DNA from: Flavobacteriaceae bacterium
GTDB taxonomy: Bacteria; Bacteroidota; Bacteroidia; Flavobacteriales; Flavobacteriaceae
Direction of reading: 5' to 3'
Assembly (NCBI GenBank): GCA_004762155.1
Contig: SIHP01000006.1
Location: 233,366-297,365 of the forward strand
Length of the DNA stretch: 64,000 nucleotides
Within the stretch, counting starts at the first letter, position 1, and every line of letters begins with the position of its first letter. The notes beneath the pieces were generated by a model, which searched no databases, was not told where the DNA came from, and saw only the letters and a program-made list of their open reading frames with translations. A program made the translations under genes and the position numbers. Below, piece by piece: positions 25,029 to 34,667 of this stretch.

Positions 25029-25763
25029 ATGATTAAAAACCTTATTATTGATTTTTTTCAAGAAATTGAAGAAAATGAATCTATTACCTCAAAAAACGGA
25101 AAAGCCAATTTTCTTATTCAAGAGCTTTTAGAAGAAAAGCATGGAAAGTTTAATTATATAGGCGTGCAAAAAGCTACAAGATTACAGAGGAAATACATTG
25201 ATAAAAACGAAAATGTTAGTGCTACATTAACTGATGGTTTTTTAAAAGATGTAATGGCACAATACTTAAATTATAAGGACTATACTGATTATGTAAACAC
25301 TAAAGATCCAATTATAATTAACACTATCGATAAACAAATTGATAATAATGATTCTATAATCATTAAATTGATATACTTTTTAAAAAAGCATCAAAAAATT
25401 TTTATTGGTATTATAATCCCCTCATTATCAATTCTATTTTTTTTCTCTCATAAAAACTATTTAACTAAGAGAAACAATCAAATTAGTTTCAATGATAATA
25501 ATTATGATCAAATACCGTATTTAGATTATGGAGCAATTATTAATGAAAATTTTAAAATAAATATTGATTTATTTAAAAAAAAGACAGAAACTAATCAAAA
25601 TTTCAAACTTTATAGCAATGGAGTTGCTTCCGTTTGGTATGAGGAAAATGATAAAAGTTTTTTTGAATATTTTACTACAAAAGGACAACATATTGAAACA
25701 AAAACTGAATTAAAACAAGTTTCCAAGTTATTTTTACACCAACATGGTTTATTAAAAAAGTAG
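25029..25763 (+). CDS. Single-pass membrane protein of unknown function, probable target of the adjacent regulator
   Basis: I place the start at ATG 25029; an in-frame TTG six bases earlier is less likely. The 244-245-residue product has an N-terminal cytosolic region (1-118) with RLQRKYIDKNENVSATL and YLNYKDYTDYV, a pattern seen in other flavobacterial unknowns. One membrane helix (about 121-139) and a C-terminal outer domain of about 100 residues follow. No family is recognised. Its promoter carries the TACGG-type palindrome at the same spacing as the short transcription units beyond the response regulator, so it is probably controlled by that two-component system. Confidence 0.75.
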   Translation: MIKNLIIDFFQEIEENESITSKNGKANFLIQELLEEKHGKFNYIGVQKATRLQRKYIDKNENVSATLTDGFLKDVMAQYLNYKDYTDYVNTKDPIIINTIDKQIDNNDSIIIKLIYFLKKHQKIFIGIIIPSLSILFFFSHKNYLTKRNNQISFNDNNYDQIPYLDYGAIINENFKINIDLFKKKTETNQNFKLYSNGVASVWYEENDKSFFEYFTTKGQHIETKTELKQVSKLFLHQHGLLKK

Positions 25764-25852
25764 GTTTTTTCATTAAAAAACCCTCAAAAATCACAAAAAA
25801 AACCTATATAAATATCTGTAAAGTTCAAAAATATATAAACAAAATAGTAAAC

Positions 25853-25884
25853 AAAAAAGCATCTCAAAAGAGATGCTTTTTTTA
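25853..25884. terminator. Bidirectional terminator between converging genes
   Basis: AAAAAAGCATCTC and GAGATGCTTTTTTT form an 11-13-bp stem with loop AAAA and T runs in both directions, between the gene ending at 25763 and the M1 peptidase ending at 25905. Confidence 0.85.
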
Positions 25885-25904
25885 AAATTTATAAAATACG
25901 GTTA

Positions 25905-28019
25905 TTAACCTTTTACTCTATTTTTAAATTCTTCAAATTTATTTGTAGTTTGCTTAGGAAAACTATTATTAGAAGTATCTACATCTGCAGTTTCTAAATC
26001 TGGATCTATAACAATACTTTTTATTTGTTTAGACGATGAAAATACTTTTGTAATTTCGGCATCATTGTATCTCCAAATTTGTGCAGGATATGTTTTTCTC
26101 TCTTTACTTCCATCTTCATATGTAAATTCAATAATAATTGGCATTACTAAGCCCCCTGGCTTATTGTAAGTAACTTCATAATGATATTTAGTATGTTTAC
26201 TCGAAAAACTTAAACCATTAGTTGTATCTTCTATAAAATTAACATTTTCACCTGATGTTTGTGTATAGTATTTTTTAACTCCTTTAATACCAATATCTGT
26301 TACGTCAGTTGTATAAAACCATCCTCTCCAAAACCAATCTAAATCTACTCCAGAAGCATCTTCCATAGTTCTAAAAAAATCTGCAGGTGTAGGATGTTTA
26401 AACATCCATCTTTGAGCATATGTTTTAAAAGCATGATCAAATAATTCTTTACCCATAATAGTTTCTCTTAAAATCCAAAGTGCTGTTGCTGGTTTACCAT
26501 AAGCATTACTACCAAAACTATATACATTATCTCCTTTAGACATAATTGGGGCAATTCTAGATTGATCTCCACTCATATACTTTACTATATTTTTAGGATA
26601 CCCTCTTGTAATAGGAAAGTCTTTATCATAAGCTAATTCTGCTAACATTTCTAAATAAGAATTTAATCCTTCATCCATCCAAGTCCATTGTCTTTCATCA
26701 GAGTTTACAATCATAGGAAAAAAGTTATGACCAACTTCATGTATAGTCACTTTAATCATTCTATATTTTACTTTATCAGAATAAGTTCCGTCTGCATTTG
26801 GTCTTCCTGGGTTAAAACAAATCTGTGGATATTCCATTCCCATTTGTCCATCTACAGAAATTGCTTTGTGGTAAGGATAATCAAAAGTATATTCAGAATA
26901 TGTTTTTAAAGTTTGTGCTACTGCTCTTGTAGAATGTTCTCCATATAAAGGATTTGCTTCCTTAGAATATAAAGAATATGCCATTACAGTTTTACTATTA
27001 ATAGCTACTGCCATAGCATCCCAAATAAATTTTCTTGACGTTGCAAAAGCATAATCTCTAACGTTTTTAGCTACAAACTTCCATGTTTTTGTTTTTTTAG
27101 ATTTACTCTTTTCTAATTTTACAGCCTCTTCTTGAGTTCTAATTACAACTGGTTTATCAAATGTGTTTTTTGCTTTCGCTAACCTCTTTAATTCCGTTTT
27201 AGATAAAACCTCATTTTGGTTTTGTAAAACTCCAGTAGCTCCTAACATATGATCTGCAGGTACTGTTATATTTACATTGAAATCTCCAAACTCTAATGCA
27301 AATTCACTTCTTCCCCAAAATTGGTCATTTTGCCAACCTTCTACATTATCGTAAACACACATTCTTGGATAAAATTGAGCGATTACATAATTGTTATTAT
27401 TGTCTTTTTCAAAATGCTCAAAACCTGATCTTCCTCCAACAGTTCTATGATTGTTAATATTATACCACCAATCAATTTTAAATGAAAAAGTTTCTCCAGA
27501 AGCTAATGGTTTTGGTAAATTAATACGCATCATTGTTTGATTAATTGTATGTGATAATTTACTCCCATCAGTATTTAGTACTGCTGTTATATTAAATCCT
27601 CCATCAAAAGGATCTGAAAAACTACGATCAAATCGTTTTTTACTTAGAGTTTTTTTAATTTTATTTGGTTGAATATCTGGCGTTTTAGAATCTTTAGCTC
27701 TTACATTCTGATCTAATTGAACCCATAAATAAGTTAGTTGATCTTTAGAATTGTTGTAATAAACAATGGTTTCTTGGCCTGTTATTTTTTGATGAGCATC
27801 ATCTAAAATAATATCCATCGTATAATCAACTTTCTGTTGGGTATAATTCACTCCAGGAGCACCAGATGCTGTTCTTTGGCTGTTTGGTGTTGCCAACTCA
27901 TCTTTAAGTTGCTTAAATTTATTTTGATTCGTATGCCCTTGCTTTGTTATTTTTTCTTGAGTAAAAACAGATGTTCCTATAAAAATAATACTAAGTAGAA
28001 ATAGTTTTTTTTTTTTCAT
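25905..28019 (-). CDS. M1-family zinc metallopeptidase (exported)
   Basis: 704 residues with a signal peptide (MKKKKLFLLSIIFIGTSVFT). The zinc site is HEVGH near residues 427-431 with the third ligand in WMDEGLNSYLE; the gluzincin spacing is normal. The usual GxMEN exopeptidase motif appears changed to GQMGMEYPQ. The N-terminal half is the M1 beta domain and the C-terminal ~140 residues are beta-rich. Such proteins are exported to the periplasm or outer surface in Bacteroidota and probably trim peptides for uptake. It is monocistronic, convergent with the upstream plus-strand gene. Confidence 0.92.
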   Translation of the reverse strand: MKKKKLFLLSIIFIGTSVFTQEKITKQGHTNQNKFKQLKDELATPNSQRTASGAPGVNYTQQKVDYTMDIILDDAHQKITGQETIVYYNNSKDQLTYLWVQLDQNVRAKDSKTPDIQPNKIKKTLSKKRFDRSFSDPFDGGFNITAVLNTDGSKLSHTINQTMMRINLPKPLASGETFSFKIDWWYNINNHRTVGGRSGFEHFEKDNNNNYVIAQFYPRMCVYDNVEGWQNDQFWGRSEFALEFGDFNVNITVPADHMLGATGVLQNQNEVLSKTELKRLAKAKNTFDKPVVIRTQEEAVKLEKSKSKKTKTWKFVAKNVRDYAFATSRKFIWDAMAVAINSKTVMAYSLYSKEANPLYGEHSTRAVAQTLKTYSEYTFDYPYHKAISVDGQMGMEYPQICFNPGRPNADGTYSDKVKYRMIKVTIHEVGHNFFPMIVNSDERQWTWMDEGLNSYLEMLAELAYDKDFPITRGYPKNIVKYMSGDQSRIAPIMSKGDNVYSFGSNAYGKPATALWILRETIMGKELFDHAFKTYAQRWMFKHPTPADFFRTMEDASGVDLDWFWRGWFYTTDVTDIGIKGVKKYYTQTSGENVNFIEDTTNGLSFSSKHTKYHYEVTYNKPGGLVMPIIIEFTYEDGSKERKTYPAQIWRYNDAEITKVFSSSKQIKSIVIDPDLETADVDTSNNSFPKQTTNKFEEFKNRVKG

Positions 28020-28144
28020 TATGTTCTTTTAGTTTAATCCGCCTGTAAATTAAGTATAACCATTATAAAAAGTTAAAAAGAGTTAACCTTTTAACAAATA
28101 TTTATCATTTTTAACATTTACATATATTCTTTATTTTAATAAGC

Positions 28145-28184
28145 AAAAAAACGCCATTGAAAAAAATTCAACGGCGTTTTTTAT
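28145..28184 (-). terminator. Terminator of guaB
   Basis: AAAAAACGCCRTTGAA arms pair over 16 bp with one G-U; the minus strand ends in seven T. It starts 17 bases past the guaB stop. Confidence 0.85.
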
Positions 28185-28200
28185 ATAAGGTAACTTAAAT

Positions 28201-29676
28201 TTACCTTCTACTATAATTTGGTGCTTCTTTTGTAATTGCTACATCATGTGGATGACTTTCATTAATTCCACTACTAGTTATTCTAACAAACTTTCCTGTT
28301 TCCTTTAAAGTAGCGATGTCTTTTGATCCAGAATATCCCATTCCTGCTCTTAAACCTCCTATAAATTGATGAATACTTTCAAATAATTCTCCTTTATAAG
28401 GTACACGACCAACAATACCTTCTGGTACTAATTTTTTAATATCATCTTCAACATCTTGGAAGTAACGATCTTTAGAACCTTTTTTCATAGCTTCTACAGA
28501 TCCCATTCCTCTGTAAGATTTAAACTTTCTTCCTTCGTAAATAATAGTTTCTCCAGGACTTTCTTTTGTTCCTGCTAATAATGAACCTAACATCACACAA
28601 TCAGCACCTGCTGCTATTGCTTTTGGAATATCTCCAGTATAACGAATACCACCATCTGCAATTACAGGAACTCCACTTTCTTTTATTGCTGCAGCCACTT
28701 CTAAAACTGCAGAAAACTGAGGAAAACCAACTCCTGCAACAACACGAGTTGTACAAATTGATCCAGGACCAATACCTACTTTTATCGCATCAGCTCCTGC
28801 TTCTACTAAAAATTTTGCAGCTTCTGGTGTTGCTATATTACCCACAACAACATCTAAATCAGGAAACTTATCTTTTACAGCTTTTAAGGCAGCTACTACT
28901 GTTTTTGTATGTCCATGAGCAGTATCTATAATTACAGCATCTACACCTGCATTTACTAAAGCTTCTGCCCTATCAACTACATCGGAAGTTACACCTAAAG
29001 CAGCTGCAACTCTTAACCTACCATAAGTATCTTTATTAGCTATTGGTTTTTGAGTTAACTTAGTTATATCTCTAAAGGTTATCAAACCTACTAATTTGTA
29101 ATTATTATCAACTACAGGTAATTTTTCAATTTTATTTTGTTGTAAAATAACTTCTGCTTGTTTTAAGGAAGTTCCCTTAGCAACTGTTATTAAATTTTCT
29201 GTTGTCATTACTTCAGCAATAGGTCGATTATTGTTTTTTTCAAAACGTAAATCTCTATTTGTTACAATACCTATTAACGTTTCGTTTTCATCTACAACTG
29301 GTATTCCTCCTATTTTATGTTCTCGCATTGCGTTTTTAGCATCTGCAACAACAGCATTTAATTGTAATGTTATAGGATCTATAATCATACCACTTTCCGC
29401 TCGTTTTACTTTACGAACCTCTTGTGCTTGCTGCTCTATAGTCATGTTTTTATGTAAAACACCTATACCTCCTTCTTGCGCTATAGCTATTGCCATTGCA
29501 CTTTCTGTTACTGTATCCATTGCAGCAGATACAATAGGAACATTTATAGTGATATTACGAGTGAATTTTGTTTGGATATTTACTTCTCTTGGAAGTACTT
29601 CTGAATAAGCAGGAACTAATAATACATCATCATATGTTAGTCCTTCGCCTACAAATTTAGATTGGTGAGCATTCAT
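28201..29676 (-). CDS. guaB: IMP dehydrogenase
   Basis: GuaB oxidises IMP to XMP with NAD+, the committed step to guanine nucleotides. From ATG 29676 it has 491 residues. The barrel is interrupted by a CBS-domain pair (about 95-205, including [10 protein letters not shown] and [10 protein letters not shown]). The catalytic Cys lies in GPGSICTTR, followed by the flap Arg-Tyr region ([15 protein letters not shown]). A TTG frame four codons longer (29688) is unlikely. Confidence 0.97.
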   Translation of the reverse strand: MNAHQSKFVGEGLTYDDVLLVPAYSEVLPREVNIQTKFTRNITINVPIVSAAMDTVTESAMAIAIAQEGGIGVLHKNMTIEQQAQEVRKVKRAESGMIIDPITLQLNAVVADAKNAMREHKIGGIPVVDENETLIGIVTNRDLRFEKNNNRPIAEVMTTENLITVAKGTSLKQAEVILQQNKIEKLPVVDNNYKLVGLITFRDITKLTQKPIANKDTYGRLRVAAALGVTSDVVDRAEALVNAGVDAVIIDTAHGHTKTVVAALKAVKDKFPDLDVVVGNIATPEAAKFLVEAGADAIKVGIGPGSICTTRVVAGVGFPQFSAVLEVAAAIKESGVPVIADGGIRYTGDIPKAIAAGADCVMLGSLLAGTKESPGETIIYEGRKFKSYRGMGSVEAMKKGSKDRYFQDVEDDIKKLVPEGIVGRVPYKGELFESIHQFIGGLRAGMGYSGSKDIATLKETGKFVRITSSGINESHPHDVAITKEAPNYSRR

Positions 29677-29715
29677 ATTTACAATCAATTGTTGTGTTGT
29701 TAATTAATTGCATAC

Positions 29716-29744
29716 AAATATACCATAAATATTAGAATACAAAC
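29716..29744 (-). promoter_or_regulatory. guaB promoter
   Basis: On the minus strand TTTG (29741-29744) is followed after 17 bases by TATATTTG (29716-29723), a perfect TAnnTTTG box. The spacer is two bases shorter than at the his promoter. Confidence 0.55.
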
Positions 29745-29780
29745 TTTAATTAAATGTTAACAAAAAAATTAATCTTTTTT

Positions 29781-29860
29781 ATTTAAAATAAATCTAAATA
29801 AATTTTGTGGTTTAAAAAAAAGGTGCTTTTTTTGCCTTGTTAATTAAAATAAATCTAAAT
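29781..29860. promoter_or_regulatory. Two 19-bp iron-box-like palindromes upstream of the imelysin operon
   Basis: ATTTAAAATAAATCTAAAT (29781-29799) and AATTAAAATAAATCTAAAT (29842-29860) are near-identical imperfect palindromes, the second only 10 bases before the imelysin ATG. Close relatives occur at 45343, 46633 and 46697 before other iron genes. The 19-bp dyad is compatible with a Fur-type site (inference). Confidence 0.6.
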
Positions 29861-29869
29861 AAAGATAAA

Positions 29870-31087
29870 ATGAAAAAAGTTTTAAAATTATCCTTTTTAG
29901 CTATAGCATTAGTTTTTGCAAGTTGTAGTGATAATGAAAACAATGGAGATGATGACCAATCTACAATAACAGTAGCTGGTTTTGTAGAGAATTATGCAAA
30001 TATCGTTGCTGCTAATTATGCAGATTCTTATAATACTGCAGTAGAAATGCAAACAAAAATAGATGCTTTTTTAGCTGACCCAACAGCTACTTCATTTGAA
30101 GAGGCTCAAGATGCTTGGTTGTATGCCAGAGATTTTTACGGACAAACAGAAGCTTTTAGAGAAGCTAATGGACCTATAGATAATGAAGATTTATTAGGTA
30201 CGGAAGGGCAAATTAATGCGTGGCCTTTGGATGAAGGTTATATCGATTATGTATCTGATGCTACAGGTAACGAGGTTCAAAACGGGTTAATAGGTGATAC
30301 TACTTTAGAGTTAACTGAAGCTAACATAATTGACAAAAATGAAGAAGGAGGAATTCCTGAAAACGTTTCTACAGGATGGCACGCTATAGAATTTTTATTA
30401 TGGGGACAAGATTTAAACTACAATACAGTAACACATACAACTGATAATTATTCAGTATCTGGACAAAGATCTTTTACAGATTATACAACTGCTGATTTCG
30501 CAGAAAGAAGAGGTACATATTTAAAAATTGTTACTGATTTATTAGTAAATGATTTAAAAGATTTAAATGATACATGGGCTGAAGGAGGTTCATACAGAAT
30601 TACTTTTGAAACTTTGGATGAAGATATTGCTTTAACAAACATTTTAAATGGTATTGGTTTTATTTCTAACGGTGAGATTGCTTTAGAAAGGATAGACCCT
30701 GCAATTGATGAAGGGCAAGAAAATGAGCACTCTTGTTTTTCTGATAATACAAATCAAGATATGTGGGCTAACGTATATGGAATCAATAATGTTATAGAAG
30801 GAAATTATATTACTGAAAGTAATGGAACTATTTCAGGTACCTCTTTATTAGATATTGTAAATGCTGTAGACACAACAATAGGTACTAACCTTGAAACTGA
30901 AGCAGATAATACTATTGCTAAATTAACAACTTTATTAGGTTTAGGTAAAAACTTTGATGAAATTATTAGTGAAGAAACTATTGGTTCTGGAGGACCAGCT
31001 GGTCAATTATCATCAGCATTAAAAACTCAAGGAACTGCTATTTCTGATGCCGCTGGTGCATTAGGAGTTGCAATAACTATAAACTAA
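29870..31087 (+). CDS. Imelysin-family lipoprotein (IrpA-like)
   Basis: 405 residues from ATG 29870 (an in-frame TTG at 29837 lies within the operator region and is rejected). The lipoprotein signal ends LVFASC. The imelysin signature GWHAIEFLLWG, with the GxHxxE motif intact, lies near residue 175, and helical imelysin repeats surround it. Imelysin proteins are iron-regulated, exported, and linked to iron uptake; catalytic peptidase activity is doubted. It is first in an operon with a di-heme protein and a second imelysin, a known association, and two iron-box-like palindromes precede it. Confidence 0.9.
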   Translation: MKKVLKLSFLAIALVFASCSDNENNGDDDQSTITVAGFVENYANIVAANYADSYNTAVEMQTKIDAFLADPTATSFEEAQDAWLYARDFYGQTEAFREANGPIDNEDLLGTEGQINAWPLDEGYIDYVSDATGNEVQNGLIGDTTLELTEANIIDKNEEGGIPENVSTGWHAIEFLLWGQDLNYNTVTHTTDNYSVSGQRSFTDYTTADFAERRGTYLKIVTDLLVNDLKDLNDTWAEGGSYRITFETLDEDIALTNILNGIGFISNGEIALERIDPAIDEGQENEHSCFSDNTNQDMWANVYGINNVIEGNYITESNGTISGTSLLDIVNAVDTTIGTNLETEADNTIAKLTTLLGLGKNFDEIISEETIGSGGPAGQLSSALKTQGTAISDAAGALGVAITIN

Positions 31088-31120
31088 TTAGTTACATTCA
31101 GTAACTTACAATTATTAATA

Positions 31121-31154
31121 AACTGGAGACTCTATTTTGGGTACTCCAGTTTAC
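31121..31154 (+). terminator. Weak hairpin between imelysin and the di-heme gene
   Basis: AAACTGGAG and CTCCAGTTT enclose 15 bases, followed by ACTGTTTTAATTTTG. The T run is poor, so it may reduce rather than stop transcription into the next gene. Confidence 0.45.
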
Positions 31155-31183
31155 TGTTTTAATTTTGTAAATAATATTTTTTG

Positions 31184-32593
31184 ATGAAAATTTACTTTCC
31201 AGCCTTTTTACTTATAATTTTTATGTCTTGTAGTTCAGATCAAATAACTCAAGAAGAATATATAGATATAAGTTATGAAATAGATGAAGAAAATTTAGTT
31301 TCTCATTTATCCATTGAAGCTTTCACTGTAGATAAAGCCTTTGGTAGAGGTATCTCCGAATTATCTGAATTAGAACTTTCTTTTTTCGGAATTGGTAATG
31401 CTATGTTCGATCAAAGTTGGGTGTCTGCTCCCGCTACAACAACTTCTAGAGATGGTTTAGGTCCTATTTTTAATGCTAGAGCCTGTGCTTCTTGTCATTT
31501 AAATGATGGAAGAGGAAAACCTATACTTACAACAGGTGCAGATTCAGAAGGTTTTTTATTACGTTTAAGTTCTGGCAATGATCCAATTTCTGGTCCTATA
31601 GCTTTTCCAAACTATGGCGGACAATTACAAGATGATTCTAATTTAGGTGTCTTACAAGAAGGTGAAATTAATGTTGTTTTTGAAATAATTTCTGGTGAAT
31701 ATCCAGACGGAACTCCATATGAATTAAGAAAACCTACTTATTCTATTATAGGCGAAAATTATGGTTCTGTATCTGGCGCAAATATTTCCCCTCGTATTGG
31801 GCAACAACTTATAGGTTTAGGTTTTTTAGATGCTTTAAGTGAAGCTAGTATTTTAGCAAATGAAGATATAAATGATAATGATGGTGATGGAATATCTGGT
31901 AAAGCTAATTATGCTTGGAACGTAAAAGAGAATAAAGCTACTATTGGTAAATTCGGTTGGAAATCTAACCAACCAAATTTAGAACAACAAATATCTGGTG
32001 CTTTTAACGGAGATATGGGATTAACAACTTCTACTTTTCCTGAAGAAAATTGTCCAGAAGGTATTGATTGTTCTTCTATTGCTAATGGAGTAAACGAAGG
32101 TGAATCAGTTGAGGTTACAGATACTCAGATGACTAGAATGATGACTTATATGAGTGCTATTTCAGTACCTAAACGTAGAGATTATAAAACTTATGATGTT
32201 TTAAAAGGTAAGGAGTTATTCAATAGTTTTGAATGTGCAAAATGTCATGTTACTAATTTTACAACTAGTAATTCTGAGTTATTACCTCAAATAAGTAATG
32301 TAACTATTCGTCCTTATTCAGATTTACTTTTGCATGATATGGGAGAAAAACTTGCTGATAATAGTGAAGATTTTTTAGCTTCTGGAAGAGAATGGAGAAC
32401 ACAACCTCTTTGGGGTATAGGTATGATAGAATATGTAAATAGCCATACATTTTTATTACACGATGGAAGAGCTAGGAATATAGAAGAAGCTATTTTATGG
32501 CACGGAGGAGAAGCTGAATCTCCAAAAAATAATTTTATGAATGCTAGTGCAACAGAAAGAGCACAAGTATTAAGTTTTTTAAATTCTTTATAA
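31184..32593 (+). CDS. Di-heme oxidoreductase-like lipoprotein (DHOR/DUF1111 family)
   Basis: 469 residues from ATG 31184. The signal ends IIFMSC, a lipobox. Two c-type heme motifs are present, CASCH near residue 97 and CAKCH near residue 350. Family segments such as GLGPIFNARACASCH, DGDGISGKANY and FLLHDGRARNIEEAILWHGGEA are clear. The family is called thiol oxidoreductase or di-heme oxidoreductase and is regularly paired with imelysins in iron-regulated operons; it may handle iron redox state at the cell surface (inference). Its stop is directly followed by the ATG of the next gene. Confidence 0.93.
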   Translation: MKIYFPAFLLIIFMSCSSDQITQEEYIDISYEIDEENLVSHLSIEAFTVDKAFGRGISELSELELSFFGIGNAMFDQSWVSAPATTTSRDGLGPIFNARACASCHLNDGRGKPILTTGADSEGFLLRLSSGNDPISGPIAFPNYGGQLQDDSNLGVLQEGEINVVFEIISGEYPDGTPYELRKPTYSIIGENYGSVSGANISPRIGQQLIGLGFLDALSEASILANEDINDNDGDGISGKANYAWNVKENKATIGKFGWKSNQPNLEQQISGAFNGDMGLTTSTFPEENCPEGIDCSSIANGVNEGESVEVTDTQMTRMMTYMSAISVPKRRDYKTYDVLKGKELFNSFECAKCHVTNFTTSNSELLPQISNVTIRPYSDLLLHDMGEKLADNSEDFLASGREWRTQPLWGIGMIEYVNSHTFLLHDGRARNIEEAILWHGGEAESPKNNFMNASATERAQVLSFLNSL

Positions 32594-33661
32594 ATGGAAA
32601 AATATATATTATTAATTATAACTTTAATTATTGTGTTCTTTGCTTGTACAAGTGATAACAGCAATGAACCAACTGTTATTGATACATTTCATCAAGATTA
32701 TTATAAAGTTAATATTTTACCTTCAATACAAAACTTTAAATTATCCTTAGAAAACCAAGTCAATTTAATAGAAACTTTTAAAGCAGATACTTCGTTAGAA
32801 AATTTTGAGGCTTTAAAAACACAATGGTTGTTGTGTGCTACTAACTTTTCTAAAACAAGTGTTTATAATATAGTTCCTGTAAAAGCTCTTTTTTATGATA
32901 TACTCATTTATAATTTTTCTATTACACCAAGTAAAATTGAAGAAAACATTTTAGAACAAACGACCTATAATAACAATTACTTTAGTGCTCAAAGTACTGT
33001 TACCAAAGGCTTAGGTACTTTAGAATATCTTTTATACAATAATCAAGATACTGATACTGCTTTAAATCTATTACAACAAGATAGTTTTAGAGTAAGTTAT
33101 ATGTTGGGAGTTACAGAAGATGCATTAGTAAATACTAATGCTTTATTAGATTTTTGGGAATCTGGTTACAAAGAAACTTTTATTAATGCTACTGATGTTT
33201 CTTGTACAGAAAATGCTCGCTGTTTGGCTTTTAATCAATTAATTAATGTTATCGATGTAATTAGAGTTACCAAATTAGGGAAACCAGCAGGTTTAGAAAG
33301 TTCTAGTAGTATTGTTGTAGAAGGTTTAGAGGCTTTCAGAAGTGAAAATTCACTACAATTACTTAAAAGTTCTTTAGAAGAAATTCAGTATGCTTATAAT
33401 AATAGCAATGTTAATTTTGCTGCTATTGTTGACGAAATTTCAAACTCCTCTGAAGTTACAGAAGCTATCAATACAAGTTTTAACGAAGTTTTTAGCATTA
33501 TTAATGCTATTGATACTAGTTTATATACTGCTATTTTAAATGATGATCCTAATGTAGAATTATTATACAATTCTTTATTTAATTTAGTTAAATATTTCTC
33601 AGTTGATGCCGCTAGTATTTTATCCGTAAATGTTTTACCAACTGATAATGATGGTGATTAA
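32594..33661 (+). CDS. Second imelysin-family lipoprotein
   Basis: 355 residues. The lipoprotein signal ends IVFFAC. The signature reads GLGTLEYLLYN, so the imelysin histidine is replaced by Gly while Glu is kept; this variant is typical of the second imelysin in such operons. The C-terminus is LPTDNDGD, a DxDGD-type acidic end also present on the imelysin at 44229. It begins at the base after the di-heme gene stop, hence coupled, and ends at a strong terminator. Confidence 0.88.
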   Translation: MEKYILLIITLIIVFFACTSDNSNEPTVIDTFHQDYYKVNILPSIQNFKLSLENQVNLIETFKADTSLENFEALKTQWLLCATNFSKTSVYNIVPVKALFYDILIYNFSITPSKIEENILEQTTYNNNYFSAQSTVTKGLGTLEYLLYNNQDTDTALNLLQQDSFRVSYMLGVTEDALVNTNALLDFWESGYKETFINATDVSCTENARCLAFNQLINVIDVIRVTKLGKPAGLESSSSIVVEGLEAFRSENSLQLLKSSLEEIQYAYNNSNVNFAAIVDEISNSSEVTEAINTSFNEVFSIINAIDTSLYTAILNDDPNVELLYNSLFNLVKYFSVDAASILSVNVLPTDNDGD

Positions 33662-33684
33662 GATATTTTAAACTCAAAAAAATG

Positions 33685-33714
33685 AAAAGTTCTTGTAAAA
33701 CAAGAACTTTTTTT
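33685..33714 (+). terminator. Terminator of the imelysin operon
   Basis: AAAGTTCTTGT-AAA-ACAAGAACTTTTTTTT: a stem of about 11 bp with eight T, 25 bases past the stop. Confidence 0.85.
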
Positions 33715-33903
33715 ATGAATTAAAATGCGCTTATACTAAAAAAACCGCACTTAACACCTTATATTCTATCACTTAAGGAATAGTATTCATATTGTAGTTG
33801 TATATCATGTAAGTTTGTGTAAGGGAGTTTTATTAGCTTAGTTTCGATTTATATTTAAAACTAGTAAAACCTAAATAATAATAGGGGATTATTATTATTC
33901 TAC

Positions 33904-33940
33904 AAAACAATACTTAAGTAACATTAAGTATTGTTTTTTT
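33904..33940. terminator. Hairpin just past fbpC
   Basis: AAAACAATACTTA and TAAGTATTGTTTTTTT pair over about 12 bp. It overlaps the end of fbpC (stop at 33939) and can terminate in either direction. Confidence 0.65.
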
Positions 33941-34667
33941 ATGCAGTAACAGAATCTAATAATAACTTTACATACTTACTATTAGGACTCTCAACAACGT
34001 CTTTAGTTTTTCCAGATTGAATTATATTACCATTCTGTAATACTAAAATATCATCAGAAATTGCTAATGCATCTTTAATATCGTGTGTTACAAAAATGGC
34101 AGTCGTATTTGTTTTTTTAATAATTGTAGCAATATCTTCTCGTAATTGATTACGCAACAAAACATCTAAATTACTAAAGGGTTCATCTAAAATTAATAAT
34201 TCTGGACTTGGTGCTAAAGATCTTGCCAAAGCAATACGTTGTTGTTGACCTCCAGATAATTCATGCGGATATCTTTTTTCTACATCTGACAAACCTATTA
34301 GCTTTAATACTTCTGCTACACGTTCTTTTTTGTTTACTTTCTTAGAAATTCCGTAAGAGATATTTTCAAAAATAGTTAAATGTGGAAATAAAGCATAATC
34401 TTGAAAAACCATGCCAACTTTACGTTTTTCTGGAGCGATAAAAATACTATCTGATGATACTATTTTATCTTGTAGCCTAATTACTCCTTCATCTAAAACA
34501 GCTAAACCTGTTATTAAACGAATTAGTGTTGTTTTTCCACTTCCACTCTCGCCTACTACTGCCAAAATGTTTCCTACTTTTAAATCAAAAGAAACTCCAT
34601 TTAAAGCAATAACTTTTCCCTTATTAAAGGTTTTGACTACATTTTGTATCGTTAGAATCGTATTCAT
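33939..34667 (-). CDS. fbpC: Fe(III) ABC transporter ATPase (FbpC type)
   Basis: 242 residues: Walker A GESGSGKTT, Q-loop FQDYALFPH, signature LSGGQQQRIALARSLA, Walker B LLILDEPFSNLD and H-loop VTHD. It is shorter than classical FbpC (about 350) and lacks most of the C-terminal regulatory region. It powers the permease encoded directly upstream (adjacent, no gap). Together with the binding protein at 38690 it forms a ferric-iron importer, although an R-M pair intervenes. Confidence 0.88.
   Translation of the reverse strand: MNTILTIQNVVKTFNKGKVIALNGVSFDLKVGNILAVVGESGSGKTTLIRLITGLAVLDEGVIRLQDKIVSSDSIFIAPEKRKVGMVFQDYALFPHLTIFENISYGISKKVNKKERVAEVLKLIGLSDVEKRYPHELSGGQQQRIALARSLAPSPELLILDEPFSNLDVLLRNQLREDIATIIKKTNTTAIFVTHDIKDALAISDDILVLQNGNIIQSGKTKDVVESPNSKYVKLLLDSVTA

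Noticed and set aside
28566..28931. Long Leu-rich plus-strand frame opposite guaB
   Set aside because: It is antisense to a clear IMP dehydrogenase; the composition is the reverse complement of Ala/Gly-rich codons and there is no promoter or start context.
29677..29688. Upstream TTG start for guaB
   Set aside because: It would add four residues with no support; the ATG at 29676 is the normal start. The same reasoning applies to TTG starts at 29837, 31181, 25023 and 11025.
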